Shown piece by piece: positions 54,706 through 63,494 of a stretch of DNA of 64,000 nucleotides. The position numbers and the translations under genes are program-made. Each line of letters begins with the position of its first letter. The first letter of the stretch is position 1. Below the pieces are notes generated by a model. It saw only the letters and a list, made by a program, of their open reading frames with translations. It was not told the origin of the DNA and made no database searches. The DNA comes from JACDAE01 sp963744875 (GTDB lineage Bacteria; Chloroflexota; Ktedonobacteria; Ktedonobacterales; Ktedonobacteraceae): contig CAVUVQ010000009.1 of NCBI GenBank assembly GCA_963744875.1, positions 372,001 to 436,000 of the forward strand, written 5' to 3'.

Positions 54706-55700
54706 TTGTCCATGGATGAAAGTGTTCTCGACACCATGCTTCGCCGTTTCCCTTACAAAGAAGAACTGGGCCATCGTGCTCCTCGCCCTCTGCTTCCCCC
54801 TGGTAGGATCGCTGCCCTCTTCAACATCCGAACCCAACAATGGCATCGCATCGATGTGCTTCCCGATGGGCAGGCCAATTGCAAAGTCCATGCCCGAGCC
54901 TTGCTCTGCGGCCTGCCTGCTGGCACCCTGGTGCTCTTTGATCGTGGATACACCTGTTTTTCGTTCTTTGACGAATTGACGACCGCAAGCTTGCGTTGGA
55001 TCACCAGAGCCAGCAAGGCCACCGGCTATCCTGTTGTGCATGCGTTTGTGCAGCGTGATGATCTCTTCGATGGGCGGGTGCGGGTGGGGCGCTATCGCGC
55101 CGATCATGCTGGCTACACCGTACGGTTGGTGCGCTTTCGCCACCATGGCCAGTGGCATAGCTACCTGACCAACGTCCTTGATCCCCTCCAGCTTTCGGCG
55201 GCGGATGTGATCCGTTTGTATGCACGCCGCTGGGATATCGAACTGGCATTCCGGGTGTTGCAAGAGCATCTGCATCTGCACACCCATTGGTCCCAAGACT
55301 GGCCAGTGCTCGCCTTACAGGTGTGGGCCAGCGTGATTGTGGCCCAAGTTTATCATGCCTTGCAGGTGGCGGTGGCGGCTGAGGCTGGCTGTGAGGTCTT
55401 TGAGGTCTCTCTTGCCTTATTGGTACGTTGGGTGCCCCGTCTGCTCGCCCAAGGACACGACCCCATTGAGGTTCTCTTGCGTGCGTCAGGGACGAGCCAT
55501 GGGCATTATTCGCCCTTCTCGCCGTCATCCGCTCGATCTTCCTACCGTGTGCCTTGAGGAGATTTGCTGGCCTCCTGGGGATGTCTGTTTGTGGCTCCTT
55601 CCTCGGTATGCTCATAAAAAAGCGGGGAAGAAGAACAGGAAAGGAGAAAAACAGCAAAAAACGCCCGGTCCCAAGAGCAAAGAACGATTTATCGCGCCCA
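54706..55700 (+). pseudogene. IS4-family transposase remnant
   Basis: A DDE transposase lacking its N-terminal ~100 residues. The first catalytic Asp is at LSMDESVLDTMLRRF, the second in LVLFDRGYTCFSFF, and the Glu in YARRWDIELAFRVLQEHL, the Y-x2-R-x3-D/E signature. At ~55500 one base shifts the frame: HGHYSP should continue as GIIRPSRRHPLDLPTV and run on to a basic Lys-rich end near 55690. So it is both 5'-truncated and frameshifted and cannot move by itself. The flanking CGGGTGTCAGGTT at 55701 may be its right inverted repeat. Confidence 0.8.
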
Positions 55701-55726
55701 CGGGTGTCAGGTTATGGGTATGCTTC

Positions 55727-55885
55727 TCAATTAAAGTGGTTGGCGGTGCATGATATGTTCATTCTGGCGATGAGCCGAGGAAGCAAGAACGTGGTCAGTA
55801 AACCGACAAGTACGAAAGCAATCAGAAATGGTATCCAGACGTTGGGGGATGAGAAACGTCGCAATAGAGATGTCCTTCTAAACAT
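55727..55885 (-). CDS. Small single-helix membrane protein, possibly cut short by the IS
   Basis: ATG 55885 preceded by AGGAGGAATATGGTT. 52 residues: a basic start (MFRRTSLLRRF), one helix (VWIPFLIAFVLVGLLTTFLL), then a short tail. Its stop lies about 15 bp from the putative right end of the IS remnant, so this could be the N-terminus of a longer gene truncated by insertion. Too short for ordinary ORF cut-offs. Confidence 0.5.
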   Translation of the reverse strand: MFRRTSLLRRFSSPNVWIPFLIAFVLVGLLTTFLLPRLIARMNISCTANHFN

Positions 55886-56029
55886 AACCATATTCCTCCT
55901 GAAATTCTCTCTTCTCTAAAGAAGACGTCCATCAAAGCTGTGAAGTTCCTGGTAAATCGGAAGCGAAGTCCGTTCGCAGTGAACAAACAATGAGGAAAGT
56001 AACAGGTGAAAAGAAGAGCTTGATGTGAG

Positions 56030-56106
56030 TGGGGTGACCGATGGGGCTTGAACCCACAACCGCTGGAGCCACAATCCAGAGCTCTGCCTATTGAGCTACG
56101 GTCACC
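56030..56106 (-). tRNA. tRNA-His (GTG)
   Basis: Full cloverleaf on the minus strand: acceptor GTGACCG/CGGTCAC with the extra G-1 opposite C73 that marks tRNA-His, D-arm GCTC/GAGC, anticodon stem CTGGA/TCCAG with loop TTGTGGC (anticodon GTG), T-arm GTGGG/CCCAT with TTCAAGC. CCA is encoded (complement of 56030-56032). Confidence 0.95.
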
Positions 56107-56129
56107 ATGTGCTTTCTGAACACATCGCC

Positions 56130-56158
56130 AGTATAGCGGACCACTTGTGACTTGTCAA
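56130..56158 (-). promoter_or_regulatory. tRNA-His promoter
   Basis: TTGACA (complement of 56153-56158), 17-base spacer, TATACT (complement of 56130-56135), start about 15 bp before the tRNA. Similar in outline to the drrAB promoter, but without its palindrome. Confidence 0.75.
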
Positions 56159-56276
56159 GAGTTACAGGACAGTTATCAAAGCAATTCTGCCCTTGACAAG
56201 AGAAAATCTCTGTCCTACACTGCACTATAGAATGGCAGATCAGTTACAAGCATGCAAGAAAAGGACAAGACCAACT

Positions 56277-57017
56277 ATGTCACATGGATCTCAAGGGATT
56301 TCAGAGCAGGAGGACGAGCAATTTTTAAACCCAGAACAGGATCTATCACAACTTCCTCAACTTCCCCCTGGCATTTTTCTGCCTGCTCCAGGGAAAACGC
56401 CGCGCTGCCGCACACCCTGGCCTGACGCCATTGATGTGATCTTTGAGAAAGATCCAGCCTGCAACAACATCCTTGAGGCTCTGCTCTACCCTGGCCTGTG
56501 GGCAATCCTCTACCATCGCCTTGCGCACGCACTCTACAAAGCACACATTCCACTGCTGCCACGCCTGATCTCGCAATTTGCACGCTTCATGACCGGTGGC
56601 ATCGAGATTCACCCCGCCGCACAGATCGGCAAACGCTTCTTCATCGACCATGGCGCAGGCGTGATGATCGGCGAAACAACAGTAATCGGCGATAATGTCA
56701 TGCTCTATCACCAGGTCACTCTAGGCGCGACCGGCTGGTGGCGACCAGGCCCCGGTCGTAAACAAAAACGCCACCCAACCATTGAAGACGATGTGACCAT
56801 CGGCGTCGGCGCTGCTATTCTAGGCCCCATCACTATCGGCAAAGGAAGCCGGATAGGTGCCATGGCTCTGGTCCTTGAACCGGTATCTCCCAATTCGGTC
56901 GTCGCCTCCAAACCAGCCGAATTATTAGTCAAAGGCGGCGAACCATTGGAGAAACATCTAGAATTAACACAGGGCTGGAACGGCAAAGATCCGTGGGAAC
57001 TCGATTACCAGATCTAG
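56277..57017 (+). CDS. cysE: Serine O-acetyltransferase
   Basis: Start ATG 56277 (AAGGA 11 nt upstream) gives 246 residues; the frame extends to 56193. First step of cysteine synthesis: acetyl-CoA plus serine to O-acetylserine. N-terminal helical part with AIDVIFEKDPACNNILEALL and ILYHRLAHALY; left-handed beta-helix with hexapeptide repeats: IEIHPAAQIGKRFFIDHGAG (His and Asp-His catalytic residues), VMIGETTVIGDNV, KRHPTIEDDVTIGVGAAILG. The C-terminal tail is long and lacks the terminal Ile that docks CysK in enteric bacteria in its usual context, though the last residue here is Ile. Upstream lies tRNA-His, divergent. Confidence 0.93.
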   Translation: MSHGSQGISEQEDEQFLNPEQDLSQLPQLPPGIFLPAPGKTPRCRTPWPDAIDVIFEKDPACNNILEALLYPGLWAILYHRLAHALYKAHIPLLPRLISQFARFMTGGIEIHPAAQIGKRFFIDHGAGVMIGETTVIGDNVMLYHQVTLGATGWWRPGPGRKQKRHPTIEDDVTIGVGAAILGPITIGKGSRIGAMALVLEPVSPNSVVASKPAELLVKGGEPLEKHLELTQGWNGKDPWELDYQI

Positions 57018-57029
57018 CATATCCATCAG

Positions 57030-57962
57030 CTAATCGTATGATAGCAGCGTCGCTATCACGATCTCCCAGAACCACGCCACATCAAGCGCATAAGCAACAT
57101 ATATGCACGATTCTTTACCATATTTTCCATAAATATCGCAGACCGTGCGCCCCGTCGTCCACTCTCCCTTCGTTTCAATCGCCACGTGCATCCTCTGAGC
57201 TTGCAATATGTTCGGATCGATCACCGCCACCACAGCACAAGGGTCGTGCAGAGGCGGATATGCAAAACCAAAAATACGTAAATACGTCTCAGCAAAAAAG
57301 ACCAGCAAGTCAGCGGCAAAACATGCCACCCGACGCTCGGAGACACGCAAACGCTGCAAAACGTCTGGCGTTACCAGTGCTTGATGCGTCACTTCTAGCG
57401 GAACCATCGTAATCGGACGACCACAACCAAAAACAATCGCCGCCGCCTCCGGATCAAACCAGATGTTAAATTCTGCCGCCGGCGTCGTATTGCCCACACC
57501 AATTGCGCCCCCCATCAGCGAGATAGCTTTGATCTTTGGGACAATGGCAGGCTCACGACGGATCGCAACTGCAAGGTTGGTAAGTGGTCCCGTGTGCACC
57601 AGGGTGATATCTCCCTCCGATTTCAATAACAACTCGATGAGTAAGTCTACACTGTGCTGCGGAGCAAGCTCAATATCCGGTTCAGGAAGCTCTGGTCCAT
57701 CCAATCCCGTCTCGCCATGAATATCGGCGGCATGCTCTGCAGAACGCAACAGGGGACGTTGCATCCCCATCGCAACCGGAACGTTGTAAATTCGTGCCAG
57801 CGAACAGATTTTGAGCGCATTATACGCCGTCTTCTCCGCTGATTGGTTGCCACCAACAGTAGTTATGGCTAACAATTCGATGGCAGGATGATGGGCTGCC
57901 AGCAATAACGCGATCGCATCATCATGGCCGGGGTCACAGTCGAGGATAATTTTGTGTTTCAT
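57030..57962 (-). CDS. Inosine/uridine-preferring nucleoside hydrolase
   Basis: 310 residues. N-terminal calcium site IILDCDPGHDDAIALLLA, then TTVGGNQSAEKTAYNAL, GPLTNLAVAIRREPAI, SLMGGAI, the EFNIWFDPEAA loop and the late HDPCAVVAVIDP with the catalytic histidine neighbourhood. Splits ribonucleosides to base and ribose. GAGG nine bases before the ATG. Convergent with cysE, 12 bp between stops. Confidence 0.94.
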   Translation of the reverse strand: MKHKIILDCDPGHDDAIALLLAAHHPAIELLAITTVGGNQSAEKTAYNALKICSLARIYNVPVAMGMQRPLLRSAEHAADIHGETGLDGPELPEPDIELAPQHSVDLLIELLLKSEGDITLVHTGPLTNLAVAIRREPAIVPKIKAISLMGGAIGVGNTTPAAEFNIWFDPEAAAIVFGCGRPITMVPLEVTHQALVTPDVLQRLRVSERRVACFAADLLVFFAETYLRIFGFAYPPLHDPCAVVAVIDPNILQAQRMHVAIETKGEWTTGRTVCDIYGKYGKESCIYVAYALDVAWFWEIVIATLLSYD

Positions 57963-58572
57963 GCAATTTGCCTCTGGTGATCATCCACCATCATAGCTAT
58001 CATGAGAACGTTGCACGAGAGAGCGCAATAAATAAGCTGTAGTATTTTATGCTAGCATACGAGCAAGAAGATTTCAAGCGAGGGTTGGTCTAGCGATGGC
58101 TTTTGATTTTCGCTTCCCACATTCCCGTATTCCTGCAATTCCTGTTTAAACGTATTTTTCAGGAAAATTCATCTTTACGGTGGGAAAACGCTCGTTAAAA
58201 GCGTAGGGGCGTCACCTTGCGTCATCGACTCCAACATATCGCGGAATTTGCCAATAAATGATGCATCAAAAATAGCGAAACACGCGTAAAACAGTAGGGA
58301 CCCGATTGCATCGCGTCCACCATTTATGGAATACGGGTTCCAGGGTTGATCAATCACGGACGCGATGCAATCGGGTCCCTACCGTTTTACGAACATTACA
58401 GGCATTAGCATCATGTTCTCGTCGTTTTTTCCGAAATAGTTGGAGTCAATGCACTTGCGTGCGCACGCTCCCCTATGAACCACCTCACCTGAGAACTTGT
58501 GCACGCTTTTAACGCTATTAGACGGAGATCCTCTATCAGAATTCAAATTTATGATAGAACAGTTCCCGACCA
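57963..58572. other. Gap holding palindromic element C and flanks
   Basis: Contains a GTAGGGGC motif at 58204, then element C with its flanking homology to ~58455. No gene supported. Confidence 0.5.
58285..58391. repeat. Palindromic element copy C
   Basis: 34-base arms (58285-58318, 58358-58391) with one mismatch. Loop with CCATTTATGGAAT and GGTTGATCAATCA as in A and B. Flanks match copy B on both sides out to ~58200 and ~58455, and those flanks are roughly complementary to each other (CGACTCCAAC on the left, GTTGGAGTCA on the right). Confidence 0.85.
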
Positions 58573-58818
58573 TTATTCATTAAATATGGGTTGCCATCCT
58601 CTTTCATTATTATCCTCAACTCCATTTTCTTGGGCATGTTTGTCCCTTATTAATTTTGCACGGGTTTCTAACTGTAGCTGCTTCTTTATTCTGCTTTGTT
58701 GCTCGTCAATGCACTCGCATACCATTCTAATGCTAAATGCTACATTTACGCTATCAGTGTCCAAATGTCTTCTCATAGATTGCCAATGATCGTCTAAGGA
58801 GAGGCTTTGCAGTTTCAT
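58573..58818 (-). CDS. Short hypothetical ORF behind the NLR-like locus
   Basis: 81 residues, charged and helical (DHWQSMRRHLDTDSVNVAF, QSRIKKQLQLETRAKLIRDK), with AAGGCAAGT before the ATG. No family recognised; it may be a small gene in its own right or decayed sequence continuous with the TPR tail upstream. Confidence 0.35.
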   Translation of the reverse strand: MKLQSLSLDDHWQSMRRHLDTDSVNVAFSIRMVCECIDEQQSRIKKQLQLETRAKLIRDKHAQENGVEDNNERGWQPIFNE

Positions 58819-58839
58819 ACTTGCCTTGTCCTATATAGG

Positions 58840-59690
58840 TGATAGCTAAATTATGAAGACTATGCTTCCTGTATCAGGATGATCATGTCCCAGAACTTTC
58901 TCGCAGATAGCAAGCGCTCGTAATTCGAAAGGTTCAGCCTGATCGTATAAATTTTGCTCGATGATAAAAAGAGCCAAAGTTTCTGAAATAAAGTTGAAAC
59001 TTTTGGATGTTCATACCCTAGAACTTTCTCACCACTTGCAAATAGCTTGTTCTAAAAGAGGCAAAGCCTGATCATACTTATCCTGAGCAATGTAAGTCAT
59101 TAGCTAAAAGAGAGATGCCATGAAGAATATCAGGATGTTCGTGGACTCAAATTTTTCTCGAAGATTTCTTACCTCTCTTTGTTGAAGAGCTTCTGCTTGC
59201 TTATAATCTCTTGGCTCAAAAGAAATACTTGCTAGATTAAAGAGACTATAAGCTACATCAGGATGATCTGAGTCCAAGTACTTTCTCACGAATATTCAAC
59301 GCGCGTTGATGTAACAGACTTAGCTTTCAGCTATCTCTTCTCTGATCACTATAGAGCAAGCCAAGATAATTAAGAGTAGTTGCTACATCAGGATGGATCT
59401 GGCCCAAGTAACTGCTCCTGGATACTCAATGCTTGCTAGGTAAAGCGACTCTGCTTTTGTATATTTACCTTGATCGTAATACAATCGGGCCATGTGATAA
59501 AAACTTTCTGCGTAAGCAAGATTTTCAGCTCCCAGAAGTTTCTCACGCATAGAAAGCGCCTTCTTCAGCAAGTGGTTCGGCCTCTGTATAATGTGCGCGT
59601 TCACGTAAAAAATCACCTGCTCGATCAAGCAATTGGGCTGCTTCCTCAAATTCCAGGTTCTATTCCTCCACAAGCGTCATACAAACCTGT
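58840..59690 (-). pseudogene. TPR array (tail of the TIR-NB-ARC protein), frameshifted
   Basis: Six or more 42-residue tetratricopeptide repeats of the kinesin-light-chain type in shifting frames. Pieces include MREKLLGAENLAYAESFYHM, RLYYDQGKYTKAESLYLAS, FEPRDYKQAEALQQREVRNL, then ASGEKVLGYEHPKVSTLF, and TLALFIIEQNLYDQAEPFEL. On the DNA a motif around ATCAGGATG...CTTTCTC recurs every ~126-130 bases (about 58875, 59004, 59135, 59262, 59386, 59518). At least three shifts are needed to read through. In such proteins this part is the sensor or autoinhibitory tail. Confidence 0.75.
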
Positions 59691-60900
59691 GCATGTGGAA
59701 GATAACGCTGGCAACGCGACCACGTCTCAAATTTCACCTCTGGGAAATGCCCGATTGACAAGACGTACTAGTGCGCTCTGCCCATTGGCGCTGTATATCA
59801 GGGTCCATCCCATCCTTAAGCACAGCTTGAACCAGGCGATGAATGGTCAGGGTAATATCATCAGGATTGCGGCGCACAAGAGAATATCTGAATAGTTCCT
59901 CAATTGTCTCATCCCACTCCAGGAGATCAGCAGCAATAGACTGAAAAAGCGGACCAAGTTCTGATGCTCCATCAATAATAAGTTCTTCGGGAATGGCATC
60001 TGGCTGAAGGAAAGCACAGAGACGTAGAAGATCAGCAGCAGCAGGTAGAAGTTTCCTCAATTTTCTCAAAGGAGAGGGACCAGGTAGTAGCTACAGATTT
60101 ATCATAATCAAAAGAAAGTCCATTACGATCTTGCAAGAGGGCATTGCGTCGCTTTTCAGTAACGTTCTAAATAACCGGATAGGCCACATCGAGTTCTCTC
60201 AATGTAAGCACCAGCCTGAGCAAGGGCAAGGGGAAGCCCACCTAATAAAGCTGAGATTTCTTGAGCCTTGTTCCTGATCAGACTCAGAGACGGTATCCAA
60301 TGGAGTATCTAATTCGATACATTTGGCGCGGCGCAGAAGAAAGAGTGACAGCTTCTTCTTGATCCATGCTTTCAAGCTCGACTTCCTGCACCTCCGTTCC
60401 TGGAGCGGGTGTACGAGTCGTGAGCAGAATATGTCCTTGCTCCCCGATGCGGAAGAAAGCCTTGCACTGTTTCCAGATTATCAGCGTTATCGAAGATGAG
60501 TAACCAATTATGATGGCTTTTGAACCAACGTTTGACGATTGTTACAACAAGGCGTTGATCTTTTTCATTCTTAATTGGTAGGTTTAACGATGTCGCGATA
60601 TCCACGAAATCAGCCACCACCAGATCAGCAGTATCGGCTCGTATCCATAACACATAGCTGGTAATCATTGCGATAACGATAAGCGTATTCAGTAGCAGTT
60701 TGCGTTTTACCAACACCACCCAGACCTCTGATAATCAAGGGCAGACGGTGTTTTACTTGCGGTCAGTTTAGTACGTAAAAGTGCAATAATTTCATCACGG
60801 CCAGTAAAAAATGGGTTGCGTCGGAAAGGAACATTCCAGACAGGTATCAGAGGCAGGCATTCGCATTGTCCGCTATCACTGGAGAAGACGATAGAACGTG
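59690..60900 (-). pseudogene. NB-ARC ATPase module (middle of the TIR-NB-ARC-TPR protein), frameshifted
   Basis: Read in order across frames: IPVWNVPFRRNPFFTGRDEI, then the P-loop RGLGGVGKTQTATEYAYRY, YVLWIRADTADLVVADFVDI, Walker B WLLIFDNADNLETVQGFLP, HILLTTRTPAPGTEVQEVEL, MDQEEAVTL, the ALLGGLPLALAQAGAYI block (GLPLA, the plant-NLR and APAF motif) and the winged-helix part SPAAADLL-like AAADLLRLCAFLQPDAIPEE to LTIHRLVQAVLKD. At least six single-base shifts lie between (near 60870, 60745, 60675, 60445, 60335 and others). All motifs are otherwise present and conserved. This is the STAND switch that would oligomerise on sensing a trigger. Confidence 0.8.
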
Positions 60901-61394
60901 CGCATTGCAGAGTCAGCAAAAATGGCTGGTGGTTTAGCTAAATCCTTAACGGCCTCGCGTATCCCTTTTGTGATATCTAGAAAGGCCTCCGCACGATTTT
61001 TCCAACGCGTAACGGGTTTAGCATTTTTGGGAAGCACCTGCAGTTTCTTGAAAGGAGCACCTTGCCAATCAACTGGTTGTAAGAGTACAGGGATGACACG
61101 CGCCTCTCCTGCCTCATGCCGCTCTAGAGCACGCTTCATCTCAATACTATAGCAGTACTCCGAAGCAAGAAAGTCTGAGCTAATAAGCAGAAGAATGATT
61201 TGTGCGCTATTCAAGCGTGTATCAATTTCCTGCTCCCATTCTGTTCCAGCGCTGATGTCACGGTCGTACCATGCAGTTATTAACCCTTGCTTCTTCATAT
61301 TGAACAGATGCTTATCAAGCTCATTGCGCAGTCGCTCGTCTTTGTGGGCATAGGAATAGAAGATTTCAATTGCTTTTGTACGCACTTCCGTCAT
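60876..61394 (-). CDS. TIR domain (N-terminal effector of a TIR-NB-ARC-TPR protein)
   Basis: Start ATG 61394 (MTEVRTKAIEIFYSYAHKDE). 172 residues, intact. TIR box 1 IEIFYSYAHKDERLRNEL, then ITAWYDRDISAGTEWEQEI (box 2 region), IILLLISSDFLASEYCYSIE with the glutamate of the NAD-cleaving site in other bacterial TIRs, and RVIPVLLQPVDWQGAPFKKL. The end (ADSAMRTFYRLLQ) is an artefact of a frameshift; in register it continues into NB-ARC. In bacteria such TIR-STAND proteins are anti-phage sensors that deplete NAD; function here is inference. A TIR alone could still be made. Confidence 0.85.
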   Translation of the reverse strand: MTEVRTKAIEIFYSYAHKDERLRNELDKHLFNMKKQGLITAWYDRDISAGTEWEQEIDTRLNSAQIILLLISSDFLASEYCYSIEMKRALERHEAGEARVIPVLLQPVDWQGAPFKKLQVLPKNAKPVTRWKNRAEAFLDITKGIREAVKDLAKPPAIFADSAMRTFYRLLQ

Positions 61395-61586
61395 TTTTGC
61401 CGCTCTCACTCTTCACTACAACCAATCAGGCACTCATACATCTGGGATATATCCTGGGTTTCCAGTTTAGCCGATATCATGAAACATTACAAGAGTTTTT
61501 TATGTCTTGAGCAAAGTTTTCTGGTAAATTAACTGAAGGGCTGACGTTTTTTTCAGTCAAGGGTGAGAATGTGAAAAGAATTGCAA

Positions 61587-62501
61587 TTATCTATGGTTGG
61601 TGAGATGGGGTGACCATACTGTTTCTTGGAGCGCTCTCACAAAAAGCTGAACACTGTTTGATGGCTTGCGCGGATACAGCACCCCATAGGGAATCGTGTA
61701 CTCCCAATCGACAGGAAGAGTGACCAGAGAGGGGTGGACATCTTTCCATCCGTCTAACATCAGCAGAACGGCACCGCTTTTTTCACAGCGGTTGAACATA
61801 TCAATCGTATACTGATGGGGTGCATCCTTGATCTGGATTGCCGGGTGTTCCGTTCTTAAATATCCCCGTATACCATCAATGAGCGGGCTGCTGCCTGGTT
61901 GTATCATGACCAACCGCTCTCCATAGAAATCGGGAACAGAAAGCCTTTCCTTCCTGGCGAATGGATGATTCCTTGAGACGGCGACACAGAAGCGGTACTC
62001 CCCCAACTTGAGAGCTTGAAAAGGGTCAGACCCATTCGCTCTCTCATACGCCCCGACCATGACATCAAAATCCTTCCCAAGCGTTCGATAGACCGTAGGC
62101 CAGGGTTCAGCATCATCATCAAAGGGAACCATCTTCATTTTGAACTGGGGATAGGTATCGCTGATAGCGTTCCAGACCTCTAAGAGGACGTTACATGGGT
62201 TCAGCAGTGACGTTCCAATCCGTATCATGTACGGATTGGTATTGGCAGCTTGCTGCGCTCGTGTAATAGCTTTTTCTGAATATTGCATCAGAAACTTTGC
62301 ATCATGATAAAAAGAAATGCCAGCATCGGTGGCTCTGATACCATGATTTGTGCGTATCAGAAGTTGCACACCAACGTGCGCTTCTAAGACATTCATTTGT
62401 TTCATGAGCGCTGTTGAGGAGAGATATAATTTCTCGGCAGCCTTTGAAAAGCTCCCAGCATCGATGACTTCTATGAACGTATGTAATACGTCATTGACCA
62501 T
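61587..62501 (-). CDS. LysR-family regulator
   Basis: 304 residues, GGGAG seven bases before ATG 62501. Helix-turn-helix near the start: FIEVIDAGSFSKAAEKLYLS and STALMKQMNVLEAHVGVQLL; periplasmic-binding-like effector domain with RIGTSLLNPCNVLLEVWNAI and YRFCVAVSRNHPF. Divergent from the SDR gene, whose overlapping promoter region it probably controls. Ligand unknown. Confidence 0.93.
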   Translation of the reverse strand: MVNDVLHTFIEVIDAGSFSKAAEKLYLSSTALMKQMNVLEAHVGVQLLIRTNHGIRATDAGISFYHDAKFLMQYSEKAITRAQQAANTNPYMIRIGTSLLNPCNVLLEVWNAISDTYPQFKMKMVPFDDDAEPWPTVYRTLGKDFDVMVGAYERANGSDPFQALKLGEYRFCVAVSRNHPFARKERLSVPDFYGERLVMIQPGSSPLIDGIRGYLRTEHPAIQIKDAPHQYTIDMFNRCEKSGAVLLMLDGWKDVHPSLVTLPVDWEYTIPYGVLYPRKPSNSVQLFVRALQETVWSPHLTNHR

Positions 62502-62539
62502 AAACGTTCTCCCTTTTGTGTCAACCCCAGGTTTATACC

Positions 62540-62568
62540 ACTCTAACTTTTTTCTTCTTCCCTGTCAA
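62540..62568 (-). promoter_or_regulatory. Promoter of the LysR gene
   Basis: TTGACA (complement of 62563-62568), 17-base spacer, TAGAGT (complement of 62540-62545). Start ~32 bp before the ATG. A TATACT at 62581-62586 on the plus strand with no good -35 may be the activator-dependent promoter of the SDR gene. Confidence 0.5.
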
Positions 62569-62771
62569 GCGTGTGGAGAGTATACTTCCATTGAAAAGAG
62601 CAATCCACCACAAGAGATGGAGGATGCCATCGAACCACAAGTATCAACAGAGGATAGAACAGAAGTTCGATGGCACGTCGTATCTTTTCGCTAAAAGACA
62701 CCGGAAGGCTCACAACGAAGCCTACTACTACCGAACAAGCTTCTTGCTCAAGAGAAAGAGGATTTCTTCTT

Positions 62772-63494
62772 ATGGATATTCAGGATAAAGTCGTTATCAT
62801 TACAGGCGCATCCGAAGGCATCGGCCTGGCTACCGCACGTCTCTTTGCTCAGGAAGGAGCAAAGGTCGCACTTGCGGCACGCTCCGCCGATACCCTTAAC
62901 ACCATTGTCAATGAGCTTCATGAGCAACATCGCGAGGCTATCGCGGTTCCCACCGATATGCGCAACAAGGATGCGATCGAGTCTCTGATGGACAGTGTTT
63001 TTCAGCAGTATGGACGCATTGATATTCTCATCAATAATGCAGGACAATCCGTGCGTGGCCACGTGGCTGATGTAGACATCGATCAGTTTCGCCAGATTTT
63101 TGAGCTCAATGTGCTTGGCCCCGTACAGGCGATGCAGACTCTGATCCCAAAGATGCGTCAAAACGGTGGAGGTCTGATCATCAACGTAAGTTCGAATGTT
63201 ACAAAAATGCACCTGCCCGTCATTAGTGCATACGCCGCTACAAAGGCTGCCCTCAATATGATCTCTGATACTGCACGAGAGGAGTTAGCTTCAGATAATA
63301 TTCGCATCACAACGATGTTTCCTCGTCAAACGGCAACGGATTTCGGCAAAAATAGCTTAGCCACTCAAAAGACAAATGAGCAGCGTCCGCGCTCATCACA
63401 AGGTGGACCAGAACCCGATAGTGCTGAAGCTGTGGCCCAGAAGATTCTCGAGGCGGCACGTAATGAGCCGCACGATCAATATATGGATCGTTAA
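62772..63494 (+). CDS. Short-chain dehydrogenase/reductase
   Basis: ATG 62772 (AGAGG about 12 nt upstream) gives 240 residues, the classical SDR size; the frame extends to 62670 without support. Cofactor loop ITGASEGIGLATA, INNAGQS, catalytic Ser in IINVSSNVTKM, and YAATKAALNM (Y-x3-K). An Arg/Asp pattern after the first strand (AARSADT) suggests NADP. Substrate unknown. Divergent LysR gene likely controls it; a terminator follows directly. Confidence 0.92.
   Translation: MDIQDKVVIITGASEGIGLATARLFAQEGAKVALAARSADTLNTIVNELHEQHREAIAVPTDMRNKDAIESLMDSVFQQYGRIDILINNAGQSVRGHVADVDIDQFRQIFELNVLGPVQAMQTLIPKMRQNGGGLIINVSSNVTKMHLPVISAYAATKAALNMISDTAREELASDNIRITTMFPRQTATDFGKNSLATQKTNEQRPRSSQGGPEPDSAEAVAQKILEAARNEPHDQYMDR

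Noticed and set aside
54502..55296. 264-codon minus-strand frame over tetR end and transposase
   Set aside because: Shadow of the DDE transposase frame and spans two unrelated genes.
53929..56162. A 32-base stretch before tetR (53929) matches one upstream of tRNA-His (56131) at about 26 positions and first looked like a shared operator or duplicated IS flank.
   Set aside because: Both are sigma70 promoters on the minus strand (TTGACA-17-TAAACT and TTGACA-17-TATACT). The palindrome is present only in the first.
58860..59690. 126-nt repeats as a non-coding tandem array
   Set aside because: Each unit translates as a TPR in one frame, so they are decayed coding repeats.
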